Of a stretch of DNA of 7,925 nt, positions 7,043-7,925 are shown one piece after another. Both the position numbers and the translations under genes were made by a program. Within the stretch, counting starts at the first letter, position 1. Each line of letters starts with the position of its first letter. Origin of the DNA: Oscillospiraceae bacterium (lineage in GTDB: Bacteria > Bacillota > Clostridia > Oscillospirales > Oscillospiraceae); the NCBI GenBank assembly GCA_020025275.1, contig JAHHSI010000039.1, positions 1-7,925 on the forward strand. The letters run 5' to 3'. The notes beneath the pieces were generated by a model. It did not search any database, was not told the DNA's origin, and was given only the letters and a program-made list of their open reading frames with translations.

Positions 7043-7063
7043 GACGGGCAGAGGCAGCCCGTC
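7043..7063 (-). other. Hairpin in the leader of the zinc-ribbon gene
   Basis: GACGGGC (7043-7049) pairs with GCCCGTC (7057-7063) around a seven-base loop. It sits in the predicted leader of about 90 bases, 22 bases above the ribosome site. A seven-base direct repeat GTCATCG (7061-7067 and 7077-7083) lies beside it. No T-run follows, so it is not an obvious attenuator. Confidence 0.4.
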
Positions 7064-7102
7064 ATCGACTGCACTTGTCATCGGACACCGTTGTTGGAGT
7101 TG

Positions 7103-7131
7103 AGTATAGCATGGATTTAAATACACCACAA
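7103..7131 (-). promoter_or_regulatory. Promoter of the zinc-ribbon gene
   Basis: On the minus strand, -10 TATACT (7108-7103) is preceded by TGC, forming an extended -10. A weak -35 TTGTGG (7131-7126) lies 17 bases upstream. It is placed between the rplQ terminator and the gene, so the zinc-ribbon gene is probably transcribed independently of the ribosomal operon. Confidence 0.6.
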
Positions 7132-7145
7132 GCGCTTCCTTGCAG

Positions 7146-7191
7146 AAAAAAGCCCTTTTCTATGGCGGCAGAGCCATAGAAAAGGGCTTTT
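7146..7191 (-). terminator. Terminator of the rpoA-rplQ operon
   Basis: A perfect 19-bp stem (7148-7166 with 7173-7191) has a six-base loop. In the minus direction it begins 14 bases after the rplQ stop and ends in T6 (7151-7146). It is the longest hairpin in the window and marks the end of the ribosomal alpha operon. Confidence 0.94.
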
Positions 7192-7205
7192 CATTTTAGG
7201 TATGC

Positions 7206-7550
7206 TTACTTAACCAGCTCAATGATCGCGGTCTCAGCAGCATCGCCACGGCGAACGCCGGTGCGAATGATGCGGGTGTAGCCGCCGTTGCGCTCTGCAT
7301 ACTCAGGAGCGATCTCCTTGAACAGCTTGTTGGCAACATTCTCTCTGGTGATGAAGCTCAGAGCCTGGCGATAAGATGCCAGATCACCCTTCTTGCCCAG
7401 GGTAATCATCTTTTCAGCCAGAGGCTTGATCTCCTTGGCACGGGAAATGGTGGTCTCCATTCTGCCCATATCCAGGAAATCGGTCACCTGCTGACGGAGC
7501 ATCGCCTTGCGCTGATCGGTAGTCTTACCGAGCTTACGAGTTCCGGGCAT
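7206..7550 (-). CDS. rplQ: 50S ribosomal protein L17
   Basis: L17 is a large-subunit ribosomal protein located near the peptide exit tunnel. The product is 114 residues, normal for the short bacterial form. Seen: N-terminal MPGTRKLGKTTDQRKAMLR, the central TTISRAKEIKPLAEKMITLG and the C-terminal GGYTRIIRTGVRRGDAAETA, all characteristic of L17. AAGGAGG at 7559-7565 is eight bases before the ATG. The gene follows rpoA by 43 bases in the usual alpha-operon order and is the last gene before a strong terminator. Many Firmicutes continue here with ECF-transporter genes and truA; that continuation is absent. Confidence 0.98.
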   Translation of the reverse strand: MPGTRKLGKTTDQRKAMLRQQVTDFLDMGRMETTISRAKEIKPLAEKMITLGKKGDLASYRQALSFITRENVANKLFKEIAPEYAERNGGYTRIIRTGVRRGDAAETAIIELVK

Positions 7551-7576
7551 TTGTGTTTCCTCCTTGTAAGGATATC

Positions 7577-7590
7577 CGCGCTATCGCGCG
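7577..7590. repeat. Small GC hairpin between rpoA and rplQ
   Basis: CGCGC/GCGCG arms of five bases with a TATC/GATA loop lie in the 43-base gap, just after the rpoA stop on the minus strand. It could slow 3' decay or tune rplQ translation, but it is too short to assign a function. Confidence 0.35.
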
Positions 7591-7593
7591 AAA

Positions 7594-7925
7594 TCAGTTG
7601 TTTTCTTCGTCGGCCAGCTTTAAATCCATCATAGCCAGCTTGTTGATAACCTCTTCCAGGGACTTGCGGCCCAGGTTGCGAACCTTCATCATCTCGTCCT
7701 CGGTCTTGTTGATCAGATCCTTGACGGTGTTGATGTTGGCGCGCTTGAGGCAGTTGAAGCTGCGGACCGACAGATCCAGCTCTTCAATCGTCATATCCAG
7801 AACCTGATTGCTCTGGTCGCTGGGCTTATCCACCACGGTGGATGTAGCACCCAGCGTGTCACTCAGGTCCGTGAACAGGGTGAAGTGATCACACAGGATC
7901 TTTGCGCCCAGAGATACAGCATCTC
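7594..7925 (-). CDS. rpoA: DNA-directed RNA polymerase alpha subunit, C-terminal part (5' end outside window)
   Basis: The alpha subunit nucleates RNA polymerase assembly, and its C-terminal domain contacts UP elements and activators. About 109 residues are visible. The frame is open to the window edge, so the GTG at 7836 is an internal codon and not the start. Seen: the end of the N-terminal domain (DAVSLGAKILCDHFTLFTDL), a flexible linker (about residues 20-43 of the fragment), then the alpha-CTD with ELDLSVRSFNCLKRANINTV and the helix-hairpin-helix segment MKVRNLGRKSLEEVINKL. The RSxNCLK and NLGxKS signatures used for DNA contact are intact. The protein ends in an acidic tail (LADEENN). 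It is upstream of rplQ in the alpha operon. Confidence 0.98.
   Translation of the reverse strand, partial: DAVSLGAKILCDHFTLFTDLSDTLGATSTVVDKPSDQSNQVLDMTIEELDLSVRSFNCLKRANINTVKDLINKTEDEMMKVRNLGRKSLEEVINKLAMMDLKLADEENN

Noticed and set aside
7594..7836. A separate 80-residue gene starting at GTG 7836
   Set aside because: The same frame continues to the window edge with rpoA N-terminal-domain sequence, so this is simply the end of rpoA.

Overview
The window looks like core chromosome of a GC-rich Gram-positive anaerobe, most probably a Clostridia member near the Oscillospiraceae. The reasons are strong AGGAGG-type ribosome sites, a SecA with a C-terminal zinc tail, a LexA of Firmicutes type with a GAAC-N4-GTT operator, a 114-residue L17 next to rpoA, lipoprotein and NodB-type wall enzymes, and GC-rich coding sequence set against AT-rich promoters. 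The genus assignment is inference. I see no mobile element, CRISPR array, tRNA or rRNA.

Plus strand, 1-3283: the 3' end of secA, then pgeF (a peptidoglycan-editing, laccase-fold enzyme), then a family-5 solute-binding lipoprotein. The spacing is tight and a perfect 15-bp hairpin closes the unit. From 3284 to 3479 there is no gene, only GC-rich sequence with several small inverted repeats.

Minus strand, 4801-3480: lexA followed by an isochorismatase-family cysteine hydrolase whose ribosome site overlaps the lexA stop codon. The two genes probably form one SOS-controlled transcript. A LexA-box-like sequence overlaps the -35 of the predicted lexA promoter. Divergent from it is secG (4975-5217), with its own near-consensus promoter and a strong terminator.

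Minus strand, 7925-5261: the 3' end of rpoA, rplQ and a 19-bp-stem terminator end the ribosomal alpha operon. Next comes a separately promoted gene for a membrane-anchored zinc-ribbon protein of unknown function (GTG start) with its own terminator. Last is a secreted NodB-family polysaccharide deacetylase that runs convergently into secG.

Functionally the window mixes housekeeping work (protein export: SecA, SecG; transcription and translation: RpoA, L17), the SOS regulator, and cell-envelope work (PgeF, deacetylase, peptide-type binding lipoprotein). I found no convincing new multi-gene system. The points most worth a second look are the LexA-coupled hydrolase, the zinc-ribbon membrane protein, the orphan binding protein coupled to pgeF, and the structured gene-free stretch at 3284-3479.
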